The translations under genes and the position numbers were made by a program. Below are positions 11,826-25,045 of a stretch of 64,000 bases of DNA, one piece after another. The DNA comes from Ursus arctos (Eukaryota > Chordata > Mammalia > Carnivora > Ursidae), in assembly GCF_023065955.2 (NCBI RefSeq), contig NW_026622841.1:15448501-15512500 (forward strand). Reading direction: 5' to 3'. Numbering within the stretch: position 1 is the stretch's first letter; each line of letters begins with the position of its first letter. A model generated the notes under the pieces. The model was not told the DNA's origin, did not search any database, and saw nothing but the letters and a program-made list of their open reading frames with translations.

Positions 11826-12221
11826 CCTTTTCTATATATTTGAAAAATGCCAATAGTTTTAAAATATGAAATGTTTGAATAGAAAAACATAACTTGATTG
11901 CATGAGATATTTGGAATACACAATTCTTGCCTGTTATTCCCACAAACCAATTCAATGTTCCAAAGTGCCAATATTTCTAGACCCAAGCTGCATCTCCCAG
12001 AAGTCACACACAAAATATTTTGTCATCCACATCTTCCTAACACTATTTTAGAAACAAGTCTGTCTCTCTTTCTGTAGCACAGTATCTCTACACCTCCGGA
12101 TACCAGTGAATTTATGCAGGAGACCACATTCCAAGCCTCAAGAAACGTGAAAGTCATTTAAGTACAGACAGAAATCGGAGTTGTCAGAATACAGTGGGTT
12201 AAGAGCTGAATGCACTTTTGT

Positions 12222-12436
12222 TGGGGTGCCTGGATGGCTCAGTCGGTTGAGTGTCCAACTCTTGAGGCTCAGGCCCTGATCTCAAGGTTGTGAGATGGAG
12301 CCCCACACTGGGATCAGCTCTGGAAGTGGAGTCTGCTCAGGATTCTCTCTCTGTCTCTGCCCCTCCCCCACCTCCTCTCTCTCTTTAAAAAAAAATAATA
12401 AAAATAAATAAATATTTTTTTAAAAATAAATAAAAC
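12222..12436 (+). mobile_element. Can-SINE, full length
   Basis: Target duplication CTGAATGCACTTTT at 12206-12219 and 12437-12450. Older head GGTTGAGTGTCCAACTCTTG. Confidence 0.95.
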
Positions 12437-12450
12437 CTGAATGCACTTTT

Positions 12451-13860
12451 CTAAACAGCAAAAATTGCCAAGGTAAATTCCCTATGACTAATTACAAGAC
12501 GAAACACCTTTCGTCTGAATTATGTGTGCTGTTTCTCAAAACACTAAACAAAATGTAGGTTTATAGTACAGAAGCAGGTTATTCTTTGCTTGGCCTCTAT
12601 ACTTCCTGTCATCAAAGGAGAGCATGAAGGTCATCATGAAAGACTTTTTTTTCTTCTGACCTACTTGAGAACACTCTGAAATGATCAGTCGCAAAACATT
12701 CTGGAAACTCGGCAATGCTGGCCTGAAGAGTGACAGAACAGATGAACAAGCGTGTCTCTGGAGGGAGGTCTCATTCAGCAGACATGCACAGATACTTTTT
12801 TATTTAAAAAATTTCCACTCTAATAATAGTGACTTGATTCAAACTTGAGGCTGGGAAGAGTCTTTGAGGATATAGTCAAAATTATTAGTAAGAGCTTTTT
12901 TAGCTTGAATGTGAGCTAACAAAAAATAAATTTCACTTTTAGATACTCTACTGCTAGGTCCTGCACTGCCCCTTAAATGTCATAGACAGTACTGGGGGCG
13001 GGGGGGAGGATTTTAGAGACGCTTTCCCTCTGGCACATGGTACTTTGGTGCAGGAGCAGCATGTGTGCCTTGTGGGAGTGGGGGTTAAGCTTTAAAGTTA
13101 AAGAACAGGATTTCTTTTCTAGGCAAAATTATGTTCCATGACCTAATTCAGGGGAAAACCAGACCCAGGGATCAGAAAGGCGTGTTAAGACTCAAGAATT
13201 CTAATCATTTCTCTGGGCTTGTCCTCAACCTACAGCATTAACGATTGCTTTCACTTCTCGGTGGCTCCGTTTCTATATCTGAGCTCACCACACACATGCC
13301 CCCCCCCCCCCCCAGTTTGTTAGGCAGTGGATTTGGAGCCCTCTAGAGTTTCTGTGGTGGCTCAGCCCAACATGGACATTCGGGATTGATGTGGTCAGGA
13401 GCTGAAGTCTGCCATTGTTGGTGCCACCAAGCGATTGTGTTCACGAACTTCCTTGTTCTTAGCGCAAGAATGAGTAACTTGTTTTCTATTTCTCTTTTAT
13501 TAGAACAAGTAAATATTTACAAAGGCAATGCAAGTACAGTATTCATTACAGCATAAAGTAGACATACTACGTGAAAACCAATCATTGTAAAGGACGTTAA
13601 AAGTCTCTCCACAAATTTCTTTCCCTATCTTAAAATTTAATCAAGTGCTAACTTGTATAAATCCGACTGGATTCAATGAGTCGTAATAAGCCTTTCAAAG
13701 GTTACTGTGGGTTTTTTTTTTTAAGTTAGTTGTTTTTGTCAAGTATTACTAAAGTGGAAATATACACCATGTTTTCATTGATAAAGATGAACTCATTTTT
13801 ATATGCATTGATGTCAGAATACAATAGAGTAATAAATGAATATTAACTTACGTTGGAGAT
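12451..13860. other. No gene seen
   Basis: 1.4 kb without a recognisable repeat except a C-run of about 16 at 13299-13314. Mostly AT-rich, ending at the AT/GATA microsatellite. Confidence 0.5.
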
Positions 13861-14035
13861 ACAGATATATATATAGATATCTATATAATATATAGATATC
13901 TATATAATATATATAGATATAATATATATACTGTATATAATATATATAGATAAAGATATAGATATACAGATATATATAGATATACATATAGATATCTATA
14001 TACAGATATATAGATATCTATATCTATATATATAT
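13861..14035. repeat. Compound AT/GATA microsatellite
   Basis: Repeats of TATATA, AGATAT and palindromic AGATATCTATATA blocks over 175 bp. Confidence 0.95.
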
Positions 14036-14916
14036 GATTTGTCAGTGTTTCATTATGAGGGTACTAAAAGCCTTAGAACTATTTCATGTATATATTTTGT
14101 GTTTGCTGTACAATGACATTTCCCCAAAAAGGTTTTTTTAATCATGCAAATACCGTTTGGAGATTGTTAAAACCTTTATTAAGTTGTGTTGCATCTTGGC
14201 AGAAATTATGTCTTTAGCATTTTTGTATTTCTTAAAAATCAACAGGATCCCAGGGAGATATCTGACGATGAAAATACGTGCTGGATGAAAATGTAGGCCC
14301 ACGCTAACCCTAGCAAATCACATTTAGAAATCCGTTTCCCTCTCTAGTACACACGTTTTTGATATGCACAACTGAGCACCAATTTGTTTTGGAAAACTTG
14401 GCCTTTAATGTATTTCCTTTAAGACTGATTTGTCATTTATCTAGTTGCTTCTACTGAAGGTCATCAGTGGATTTTTTTTTTACCCCCCCCCCTTCCCCAC
14501 AGGTTTCCTCAGGGCCCGCCTCCCAGGAGATGTCCTTCTGTCTACATTAGCTTATTCTATCTACAGAGATGTCCTGAAATTCTCCCACCAGCAGCGGCTG
14601 CAGAAGACTGATCAAGGGAAAGTCTTCTGCTAAATGAGAACTATCTTCCACCTCCCCGGAGGACTGATGCCCTAAGAAGGAAAAAGGAATCATGGAAACC
14701 ATCTGAAAACTGGAGAAATGCAGCAAGTCCTTACAGTGCCAGAACACGCAGCCCCTTCAGTCAGAGAAAACAAATACAAGCTCTAGTGTTTTTTGCCACT
14801 GCACACAGAAACACCATTCAGAGTAATCGTTAACAAACCCAGCAACTCAGCTCACACTATTTCGGGTTAAAACCAATTGCTCAACACTTCTCTAAATCTC
14901 TTTAGAAGTAAGTGCT

Positions 14917-15022
14917 GGGGCACCTAGGTGGCTCAGTCTTAAGCATCTGACTTGATCTCAGCTCAAGTCTTGGTCTCAGGGCTGTGAGTTCAAGCTCCAC
15001 GTTGGGCTTTAAAAAAAAAAAA
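14917..15022 (+). mobile_element. Short Can-SINE
   Basis: GGGGCACCTAGGTGGCTCAG to CAAGCTCCACGTTGGGCTTT and a 12-A run. Confidence 0.88.
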
Positions 15023-16590
15023 GGTAGGTTCCTTTACAAGTTACACATCTCACTAATCAGGGAGTAATCTAGAGATGAGTATTCTGGAAGCATTTTGATG
15101 AAAAGAGGCAATGATGTGGAAAATTGTGCTTGGGAAAATGTCAGGTTTTTGTTCACTCTTGTTTTAAAAGAACAGGAATAAAGGGAAGAGATTTTCTGAC
15201 TGAAACATAGGTCTGTGCCTGTGTCAATGTCTCTAGCCTCCTAGCTCGCAAGGAGTTCCAAACACAGATTTCGTAGTTACCTGGGATGCTGAAAAGGCCA
15301 CAGGCTACCTTGGTACCACTTTTGTTTCTGAGGTTCCACCTAAGTTTGTTTTTTCGGAATACAATCTCAATACCCCTCAAGACTACACCTCAAACAATTC
15401 TAGAGTCCCCTGTCTTCCACTTTTGTCTTAAGAGCAAAATATACTCTGGAGGGTTCAGTAGGAAAGATATTTTGCTCTTCCCTTGAGATTCCCATCTAAT
15501 GGAGAACCTGCAGCTGGATATCCTCCACTTGCCTTTTATAACTTAGCCATGCCCTTGGGACCTGGAGACTCTCTAAGCCCCAGCTGTTTTTAATGGCTTT
15601 CCTAAGAAATATTGTGTGTGTTGAGACACTGAACTCTCCTGCCAGGTTAGACTTCAGTCTCAATGAAGGAAAAGCAACTGCGTTAAGATAGATCTGTTTG
15701 TAAAAAGAGTATTTAAAATTAACATCCTGGGGAAACGAACAGAACTTTCTGTTATCTGATTTCTTTCCACATATGGTTCAATGCACCACTAATGGTTTCC
15801 ATTTGATAAAGCAAATTCATTTAGAAAGAAAGATGTTTTATAATATATATAAGAAGCCTTAATGTTCTTAAGAATACATCAGTTCTTTAGAAGTTGAGTG
15901 ATTCAATCTAAGAATTGCCAGTCGTAAGTTCTAAATATAATTAACCAGTACTTTAGTTGACTTGAAGTTGCAAACTTCATTGGTCATTGGTCCACAAAGG
16001 GGGTTCCCACACAGACTGCTCAGTGGACTCTTACAAAAGTTAAAAAGATAAGCAAGCACCAATAATTTTGTGGGAATCATATTTCCTAAAATACTTAAGA
16101 GCCATCCTGCATATTCGTACCTCTTCCCCATGTCTACGTCCTCTGCCACGGTAAACCTTCCATTTTACAAAGAAGGAGCCTACCTTCTATTCGGGTGCAT
16201 TTCTTCAAGGGCTAAAGAGCTCTATTAAAAGTATGGGTTCTGAGGAAGCCTTGTTTAATGATAAATCAATTCACTATAAACCTGCCTCACTACGTATATT
16301 TCAATTAAGACCCAAGTGTGACGTCAGCATCATCAAAGCATTTTGGCTGCAGTCAGGATGATCTGAACTCAGAGAAACAGCAGAGTGCAGCGCTGGGAAT
16401 GACTCTCTTTTTCAAACCCTACGTTCAAATAGTACATAACTTTTGGGGAAAAGACCTTTGCAAGCAAAAGCAAAGGAAACTTCAAATTGAAAACACCTTT
16501 CCCAGTGTATTAAATGCAATCTAATAAGAGACGTACTTAAAGGTGTTATCAGTGTGACTTCTGTCTGTGAACTTGACAGCCTGATTTTGT
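15023..16590. other. No gene seen
   Basis: 1.57 kb without repeats I recognise. Short open frames (at most 75 codons) lack coding character. Confidence 0.5.
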
Positions 16591-16609
16591 AATAGTTAAC
16601 ATTCATCCT

Positions 16610-16802
16610 GGGGCACCTGGGTGGCTCAGTGGGTTACGCGTCTGCCTTCAGCTCAGGTCATGATCTCCGAGTCCTGGATCAAGGCCTACATAAGGCTTCC
16701 TGCTCAGTAGGGAGTCTGCCTCCCTCTCTCTCTCTCCCTCTCCCCCTCTCCACTGCTTGTTCTCCCTCTCTCTCAAATAAATAAATAAAATCTTTTAAAA
16801 AA
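16610..16802 (+). mobile_element. Can-SINE, full length
   Basis: 19-bp target duplication AATAGTTAACATTCATCCT (16591-16609), copy at 16803-16821 with one mismatch. Confidence 0.96.
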
Positions 16803-17639
16803 AATAGTTAACATACATCCTAATCGCTCTTTGTGATTTTGAGCCGATTTCTTCTGGTGGTTTGGTGCCTTAATAATTAGATCATACACCAATTTAAAGT
16901 TTGAGGTTCTAGCAAGATAATTAATTATGCCTCAAAGTAAGGGAATAAACTGTTAACAATTCAGAAGAGTTTATTTTGATTCTAATTAGGAGCCCCATTT
17001 TATTCCCCTTCAAAAATTCATACCACCTTACAATTACCTTGAAATTTACAATATTCAAGGATTTTTTACCTTGAAGCTTATAACAATCCCACCTGGTGAG
17101 CAGGGTCTTACTTTGTTGAGGAGACCAGGGCTCAGCGAGGAGAGCATGGAGCTCAGACCAAACTCAGATCTCCCAACTCAAGGCCCAGTGCTCTTTCTGT
17201 TCTAGCAAACTGTACTTAACAGTAGATGAAAGCCTTCAATGTTTGGGGCCTGTGCCTTCATCCTTCTATGAGAAAACCATGGCTAGGCAAAAACAAAAGC
17301 AGACAGAATGCCAAGTACAAAATGTATTAATACCAATATAATTGATTATGGAAAATTTCAGGCTAATAAGCAATTGTTTTGTTTTTATTAAGACTTAATT
17401 TTAATCAGACTTAATTTTTTTAGAGCAATTTTAGGTTCATAGCAATATGGAGAGGGAAGTGTGGAGATTTCCCATATACTTCCAGTATTTTCCCATATAC
17501 TTCCCTTATACTTCCAGGCTTTACATATGTAAAAGTAATAGTTTAAGCCCTTTATTAAAATAGGAAATTTAGGAAGTAATTTGAGAATGGAACAATTGGG
17601 CTGCCATTAACACTGCCATTAAATCATTGTGCTCTATGA

Positions 17640-17730
17640 GACTTGGAACAATACCATTGAGTCCTAAAATGGGTAAAAATTATAGCACATAAATTATACC
17701 TCAATAAAGCTGTTAAGGCCACATACCCAT
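17640..17730 (+). mobile_element. Old L1 3' terminus
   Basis: AAATTATACCTCAATAAAGC followed by TGTTAA is the usual end of older L1M families. The preceding T-rich stretch with TTTTAGGTTCATAGCAA (17400-17470) may belong to the same or another old element. Confidence 0.5.
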
Positions 17731-17734
17731 TGTT

Positions 17735-18130
17735 ATGGACTTAATTGTGTCCCTCCAAAATTCCTATGTTGAAATACTAACTCTGGCACTTCAGAGTATG
17801 GTGATATTCAGAGATAGGGTCTTTAAAGAGGTAAATAAGTTAGAATGAGGTCATTAAGATGGACCCTAATCCAATACGACTGGTATCCTTGCTGGAAGAG
17901 AAAATCTGGACACAGACACACACAAAAGGAAGACCCTGTGAAGACACAGAGAGAAGACAGCCATCTCCAAGCCAAAGAGACAGGCCTCAGAAGAAATCAG
18001 CCTGCCAATACCTTGATTTCCAACTTCTGCCTCCAGAACTCTGAGAAAATTGATTTCTGCAGTTTAAGCAGCAGTAGTACTTTGTACTATTCGTAGTACT
18101 TTGTTATGGCAGCCCTAGTAAACTCATATT
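17735..18130 (+). mobile_element. MaLR-like interspersed repeat, near complete
   Basis: Starts TTATGGACTTAATTGTGTCC, has AGATAGGGTCTTTAAAGAGG and TCCAATACGACTGG, and ends GTTATGGCAGCCCTAGTAAA. Same family as the partial copy at 1-375. Confidence 0.8.
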
Positions 18131-18823
18131 CCCCCCCAAAGATACACACGTACACACATAATACTGTGTGACCTAACACAAGCTGTATGAAAACCTGCCT
18201 TTAGGGGTAGCCTTGGATTTTTACTTCTCCTCTGGGACACTATTTCACTCATCAAATTTTGTATGCTTAAGTTTCAATTATTTATATTTTGATGTTAATT
18301 ATTATAGACTTTTATAATGAACAACCGCAATTCAATGTCTAACACTAAGAAGCCCAAATCTTTTAAAAAAGAGAGAGAGAGAGACTAACCACGCTGCTTT
18401 GTGGTGAAGAGTGACTTCCCAAAGTGTCCACAGTCTCTGGTGGACTCCTTCAACACTGGGAGCCAACATCTGGGCTTCTGCCTCCTTATTAAACACTTAA
18501 TGTTTACTGAGGGTGGCAGTGGGGGGCTGCCCCAAATATTGGGCCAAAGAAAGCAAGATGAAGTTCCTGCTACACAATCCATGTAGAGTTCATGTGATTA
18601 GAAAGCATAGAAATGATACAATGAAGAAAGCACTACTTCTTATATTTCTTTTTTTTTTAAGATTTTAAAGATTACTTATTTACAAGGCAAGAAACAACAA
18701 ATGTTGGAGAGGATGTGGAGAAAGGGGATCCCTCTTACACTGTTGGTGGGAATGCAAGTTGGTACCACCACTTTGGAAAACAGTGTGGAGGTCCCTCAAA
18801 AAGTTAAAAATAGAGCTACCCTA

Positions 18824-19024
18824 GGGGCGCCTGGGTGGCACAGCGGTTAAGCGCCTGCCTTCGGCTCAGGGCGTGATCCCGGCGTTCTGGGATCGAGCCC
18901 CACATCAGGCTCTTCAGCTATGAGCCTGCTTCTTCCTCTCCCGCTCCCCCTGCTTGTGTTCCCTCTCTTGCTGGCTGTCTCTATCTCTGTCAAATAAATA
19001 AATAAATAAAATCTTTAAAAAAAA
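18824..19024 (+). mobile_element. Can-SINE, young full-length copy inside L1
   Basis: Head GGGGCGCCTGGGTGGCACAG, tail AAATAAATAAATAAATAAAATCTTT. Target duplication AAAAATAGAGCTACCCTA is perfect (18806-18823 and 19025-19042), so this insertion is recent. Confidence 0.97.
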
Positions 19025-19091
19025 AAAAATAGAGCTACCCTATGATCCAGCAATTGCACTTCTGGGTGTTTACCCCAAAGATACAGACGTA

Positions 19092-19361
19092 GTGAAGAGA
19101 AGGGTCATATGCACCCCAATGTTCATAGCAGCATTGTCCACAATAGCTAAACTGTGGAAGGAGCCTAGATGCCCTTCAACAGATGACTGGATTAAGAAGA
19201 TGTGGTCCATATATACAATGGAATATTACTCAGTCATCAGAAAGAACGATTACACAACATTTGCAGCAACATGGACGGGACTGGAGGAGATGATGCTAAA
19301 TGAAATAAGTCAAGCAGAGAAAGACAATTATCATATGGTTTCTCTCATTTATGGAACATAA
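19092..19361 (+). pseudogene. L1 ORF2 C-terminal remnant
   Basis: An open frame of 89 codons ends with a stop at the natural end of L1 ORF2 (SQAEKDNYHMVSLIYGT). Only the extreme C-terminal part is present. No endonuclease or reverse transcriptase domain remains, so it is inactive. Confidence 0.85.
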
Positions 19362-20148
19362 GAAGTAGGAAGATCGGTAGGAGAAGAAAGGGAAGAAGAA
19401 AGGGGGGTAAACAGAAGGGGTAATGAACCACGAGAGACTATGGACTCTGAGAAACAAACTGAGGGCTTGGGTGGGGTGGGATGGGATAGGCTGGTGATGG
19501 GTATTAAGGAGGGCACATATTGCATGGTGCACTGGGTGTTATACACAAATAATGAATCATGGAACACTACAACAAAAACTAAGGATGTACTGTATGGTGA
19601 CTAACATAATAAAAAATTATTTTTAAAAAAAGATTTTACTTATTTATTTTTTTTGAAAGAGAGAACACAAGAGGGGTGAGGGGCAGAGGGAGAAGCAGAC
19701 TCCCTGCTGAGCGGGGAGCCTGACATGGGGCTGGATCCCGGGACTCCGGGATCATGACCTGAGCCAAAGGCTCTTAACCGACTAACCCACCCAGGCACAC
19801 TTCTTATTTATATTTCTTAACAGTAAAAATTTCCCTTGTTTCAATTCCCTTCTTAATTGTGTACCACAGTGGCATGTTTCAGTACAGTGTGATCCTGAAA
19901 TGACAGAAAAACATTGAGGTTAAGTATTGTTTTTAGTCAGATGGGTTGAAAGCTGGGCAGCAAGGAAGTTCACATCAGCCGTCAAGAGACATCTCATTCA
20001 TGTGCCTGTCCTCGAAATTTGTTGACAGGTTGAGATGCAAAATGTGCACTTCTGGTTCTCCTTGTAACATTTTACAGGATCTTTTTTATAATACATTTGT
20101 AAACTAAAATCTAACATGATATAAAGAGGAATTAAAAAGTCTAAGAAC

Positions 20149-20261
20149 CAGGGCGCCTGGCTGGCTCAGTCCGGTAGATCCTTCGACTCTTAATCTCGGG
20201 ATTGTGAGTTCGAGCCCCATGTTGGGTGTAGAGATTGCTTAAAAATTAAATATTTTTTTTT
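20149..20261 (+). mobile_element. Short Can-SINE with target duplication
   Basis: Flanked by AAGTCTAAGAA at 20137-20147 and 20262-20272. Head reads GGGCGCCTGGCTGGCTCAGT. Confidence 0.93.
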
Positions 20262-20272
20262 AAGTCTAAGAA

Positions 20273-22107
20273 GAATCTTAAAAACACAAACTCACACCCC
20301 CAGTTGTAAGAAAATAATTAATTCGTTTGCTATAGAAGTTAGAAAAGATGGAACTTGATACTTCATAGGAAAAGATGATCACCAGTCCAATTGAATGGTG
20401 GGTGGTGTTTCATAACCTGGAGGTCTGTAACTCCTGCTATTTGCTTTACTTTTTCTTTATGCCTTTATTTTGACCACTCACCTCTATTCTCTTTCATGTT
20501 GTCCACAGAATTAGTGACCTATGAGGCCATCTGCCTCTAAAACAACCACTAGTAAGTTCCCCAATGTTTAAAGCTACCATCCCACAGTACTGGCTCCCAG
20601 AACTGGGCTGACTTTCTTCTCATTTTCTCTGGATTGACAATATTTAACAGCTACTAGTTAGAGCTGCCATTAAAGAAAGTGTATACATGAGACCCCCAAA
20701 TCTCTCAAATTCTAAAATCCTGACTATGTAAATCTAGTATGTTTCCTGTGTTAGCTGGCTGGCAAGTTTAAACTTGGATGTTTAATTTATCTCTATGAAA
20801 GCTATCTGTATTTCCAAGAACGTGGGCACCATGTGCATTCACTTCATACACAGAGCAAAGTTCCAGATGATCTAACTATGCATCTTAGCTTATGTGATCC
20901 CCTCACCTTTCAAACGCTTTCTCAAAACTTGTGATCGTGTGGGTGAACAAGGATTAGCTCTATGCTTACAAGATCAGACCACACGATAGAGAAATCAAAA
21001 CGTGAAGCCAGCTGTCAGACCAAACCTCACTTGCTCCAGGGTTAATGTCACCAGAAGACAAACATCTATGCTTTTGTGATTATATAGATTAATGGCCAGA
21101 CTTAGCCCACAGTTCTTAGTTTCCATCTTGGCTGCAGAGCAGTATAGGTCTTGCCTCTCCATTCTGCCTTCTTTCCCTACGCTGATCAAGGGGACCCATT
21201 TCCAAGAACAAGTTGGTTGGCCATTTCAGGGCACATACTGATGAACATGGAATTCATTCCTGATAAAGAAAGCAAATTGAGAGTGCCACAGGATGAGATT
21301 TGGACTGAGAATAGGAGGAAGAGCTGGCAGGATCCTTGGGAGAAGACACACGGGTAAGAAAAATGTGATGTTGAGCAAGTCCTTCAGTCCATTAGGTGTC
21401 TGTGTAAAAGGGATCATAATACCTTCCTTTTTATATTAACACACAGAAGAAAGTTCATAAAACAGTATAGTGCATTAGGATAAAAGAAGGAATGGAGGCT
21501 GATGAATGCACCACAAAAGAACCATGAGCAAAACGATGAATTAATTTTCTGTTTACATTTTTGAGATGGATCATCACTTGTTAGTTTAAGTAATCTCTGT
21601 GCTCTGATCAGCATATAAAATTATTGTCTAAGCCTCAAAAAAAATCACAATAAAGATTCATAGCCTTACAAAGTTTGGTAAATAAGCAACAGAGCGGTTT
21701 GGAGTGCATTCAAAGGACAGAGAAACATAGCATTTATAACTGTTAGCTGAAAGTAGAATTAAATACGATATCTCTCTGAGGCTAACTTTGGAGGTAGAGG
21801 AAAATGCAAAATCAAATTATGAAAAGTAGTATTTTCAGGGACTGCAATGTACGATGTTTCTGTGCAGAGTTCAATTTCCTGAAGTTAAAGATACCATGAA
21901 GTGTACTATATTTAAAATAGAAAATTATTTCTCTAGTTGGAAGGAAATCTATCAGCTCTGTTTGAGTAAACTCTGACCCAAAGAACCTGTGAACTGCACT
22001 CTTCCAACAGGAAGCATCTTGGGTTGGCTCGGGCTGTGCTTTAGGTTGATCATTATAACATTGAGAAAAAAGGTCATTGTCACCTCCATATGTCACTCAA
22101 TCTAACC
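20273..22107. other. No gene seen
   Basis: 1.8 kb between a SINE and a MaLR-like repeat. No domain, splice pair or repeat recognised. Confidence 0.5.
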
Positions 22108-22530
22108 ATAATGGTTTCCTAGGGCTGCCAGAATGAGGTACCACAAACTGGGTGGCTTCAAACAACAGAGATTTATTCTCTCACAGTTCTGGAGGCCAGA
22201 AGTCTAAAATCAAGGTGTCAGTAGGGTCATGCTCTTTCTGAAGGCTCCGGGGAAGAATCCCGCCCCACTTCTCTCCTGGCTTCTGGGGGCTGCCAGCATT
22301 CCCAGCCCTTAGAACCATCCCTCCAATATCAGCCTCCATCCTCACAGGGCGTTCTTCCTGTGTCTCTGTGTCTCCACTAGGTCTTTTTATAAGGACACCA
22401 GTCATTTCATGGAGGGCCCAATCCAATCCAGCATGACCCCCATCTTAAACTAACTAATTGCTAATTACGGTTATATTCTGAGGTTCCAGGTAGTTATGAA
22501 TTCGCAGGGGAAATTATTCAACCTAGAGCA
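22108..22530 (-). mobile_element. MaLR-like interspersed repeat, reverse
   Basis: GGTTTCCTAGGGCTGCCAGA, ACAACAGAGATTTATTCTCT, TCTGGAGGCCAGAAG, AGGACACCAGTCA; complement of the family at 17735. Confidence 0.8.
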
Positions 22531-23072
22531 TTAACCAATGATAAAAATCTTTTTTAGTCATTGAATATCCTCTAGGAGTCCACAATTTCTAAACATGCAC
22601 ACTGTGTTTGGAGGCCAAACAGCAAGTTGACACAAGGCCGAGTTATCTTTTTAAAGACAGGTTTTTTTCCCTTGATGCTCAACTGATGAAATTAAGTCTA
22701 AGCGTTGGACAACTTCTCCTGCTCTGGGTACAATAATGCAGGTTGCTATTATTGTTGTTTCTTTTCTTTTTCTTTTTTTTTTTACATCCTTTTTGTTTGT
22801 TTTTAAACCAAAGATAATTCCTTGATTAAAAAAAAACACTTCAGGCTGTTGGGGAAATCATCACATCTGTTCATCCTTTTGGAACATGACTTTTGTAGGG
22901 AACATACTCTTGTTTTATGCCCCCATTTGCAGTTACAAACTGGATTTACTTTTTTTCCCGTGTACTCTGTCATCCTGACTTAATCCCACAATACTTGTTG
23001 GCTTTCGTTAACAAACAAGTAACACTATAGAAAACAGATGATAGCCATCATTTTTCTAAGATAAAGAGCAGA

Positions 23073-23264
23073 GGGGCGCCTGGGTGGCACAGCGGTTAAG
23101 CGTCTGCTTTCAGCTCAGGGCGTGATCCTGGCGTTCTGGGATCGAGCCCCACATCAGGCTCCTCCGCTATGAGCCTGCTTCTTCCTCTCCCACTCCCCCT
23201 GCTTGTGTTCCCTCTCTCACTGGCTGTCTCTATCTCTGTCAAATAAATAAATAAAATCTTTAAA
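23073..23264 (+). mobile_element. Can-SINE, young subfamily
   Basis: Nearly identical to the copy at 18824 (GGCACAGCGGTTAAGCGTCT). Target duplication AAAGAGCAGA at 23063-23072 and 23265-23274. Confidence 0.96.
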
Positions 23265-23884
23265 AAAGAGCAGAGCCATGTGGTTAAAATACAGATTTGA
23301 AGAAGTCTGCACTTACTGTCTTTATGTAGGGACAGTGGCAACTCATTTTATGTTCAGAGACTGAATTTACAATGACGTTTACATGAAGAGAAAAAAAGTG
23401 TATACTGGAGATCTTCTTTTTTTGGAATAAAGTCCTGGACTTAGGATTGAAGGGGAAAAAAATCCCATTTTTTTATTTTGTAAGATATAGGACTTTTGTG
23501 AATTTTTGAGAATTTTTAACATTGTTTTGTACGGATCGTTTAACCTTTTATGCACTTAGACGCAAATATGTTCCTTAGAGTTTTAGTCTCTAGAATAAGA
23601 GGGGATATTCTAAGTCACAGCGAAACCTCTGATTCCTCATGAACTCAGGTTGGTGCAAGGGAAGCAGTACCTGCAGGTATGGATAAGAAGTCCCGATTAG
23701 GTCAGCTCCGGCTTCTCACTGAGGACCAGCAGCTACCTGGAGAGAAGGAAGCAGGAGGTAAAGCAACCCGTCCTATGCTGTTTGCAGTACACTGTCAGTC
23801 GTCAACTTCTTGGATTCTATTTGTGGCCTAAATGATGACAGATTATTTATCGAAGCCAACACAAAAATATTGTTAGCATTTTAT

Positions 23885-24090
23885 TTTATTTTTTAAAAGA
23901 TTGTATGTATTTCTTTGACAGAGAGAGAGCACACACACGCAGGGGGAGCGGCAGAGGGAGAAGCAGTCCCCCTACTGACCAGGGAGCCCTACGTGCATGG
24001 GGCTTGATGGTGCAGGGCCCGATCCCAGGACCCTGGGATCATGACCTGAGCTGAAGGCAGATGCTTAACTGACTAAGCCACCCCAGCGCC
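23885..24090 (-). mobile_element. Can-SINE, full length
   Basis: AAAAGATTGTATGTATTTCT to CCACCCCAGCGCCCC. It carries a small internal duplication of the GGGGCTTGATGGTGCAGGGC region. Confidence 0.92.
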
Positions 24091-24532
24091 CCTGCATTTG
24101 ATTTTAAAGCTATGCTTTAATATAGTGAGCAAGAGCCAAGCAAAGTGTGGATAGAGACTTCTAAAGCAATCTCTTTATGGGATTGCCCCCACTCTTCACA
24201 CCTGAGTGATACAGACATCACTTAATGGGTCGCTTTCTTGCCTACATCAGCCAAATAATTACATCAGTTGTTTCTGCCTGGAAGGGATCCTACCCGGAAA
24301 GTCTCCCTATCTGACACCTGGAAGGCTTTATAGAAAAAAGGAAATTTGACTACCTTTGGCTAAAGTATAAAAGTATTTTTTAATCATTAGAGTTTAAATC
24401 ATTACCTATTTCTAATGAAGCCCCCTAAAACCCCCATTTCTGTATGAAGATGTTAATAATATTATCTAATAATATAACACAAGGTATCATACTTTAAAAC
24501 TGTTGGTGTTATTTTTCATTTCCATTCACTTC

Positions 24533-24775
24533 AAACCATGTGGGTTATGACAGGTACAGTGCAACCACACGCGGCTGAAGAAGGCCGAGTTTCATTTCCA
24601 ACCACCCCCAAGACAGAGCTTAATTTTACATTTTGCTAAATTGACATCACATCTGCCTTGTGATAGTATCTTTTAGTTTATTATTTATATAGAATAGAAT
24701 CCATATATACAGAAAAGGACCAGTTAACATAATTACCTTAAAAAGGCTATGCATTTTAACATCTTTTTTCATGGT
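24533..24775. repeat. Direct repeat copy A (about 240 bp)
   Basis: Shares the block opening AAACCATGTGGGTTATGACA, plus CATTTCCAACCACCCCCAAG and TTATTTATATAGAATA, with 26096-26328. By eye about 85% identical. Not recognised as a named repeat. Confidence 0.85.
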
Positions 24776-25045
24776 ATACAAATCCACATCACTGAAAATT
24801 TATTTTTTAATATTTTACAAAAAAATCTACTTATTATTTTTAACTGCTTTAGATTCCAATCATTTAACCTTCTGATGGCAAAGATAACAGGTGTGTAGTA
24901 GGACCTAGCCCCCAAATCTACGATAAATCAAGAAGAGAAAAGATCACCTTCACTGCAGCTCCCCACCCCCTACCCAGACTTCCTTGGCCACACATTGCAT
25001 CTCAGCTCTACCCAAGGTTGTCCCAGCTCCAAAATCGTACATTCA

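Larger units (their letters stand above)
18683..19629 (+). mobile_element. L1 3' end (5' truncated), interrupted by a SINE
   Basis: Sense L1: the end of ORF2 (codons of the region reading MWSIYTMEYYSVIRKNDYTT), the 3' UTR with a purine-rich tract at 19376-19410, the ending GTACTGTATGGTGACTAACA, then a poly(A). About 745 bp remain without the inserted SINE. Confidence 0.9.
18634..19818. mobile_element. Triple-nested insertion: Can-SINE(-) split by L1(+), itself split by Can-SINE(+)
   Basis: Outer SINE target duplication: CTTCTTATATTTCTT near 18636-18650 and a diverged copy at 19800-19818. The outer SINE tail is at 18651-18682 and its body at 19630-19799. The L1 lies between copies of AAGATTTT..ACTTATTTA, the left one carrying 7 extra bases. 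The inner SINE is listed separately. Confidence 0.85.
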
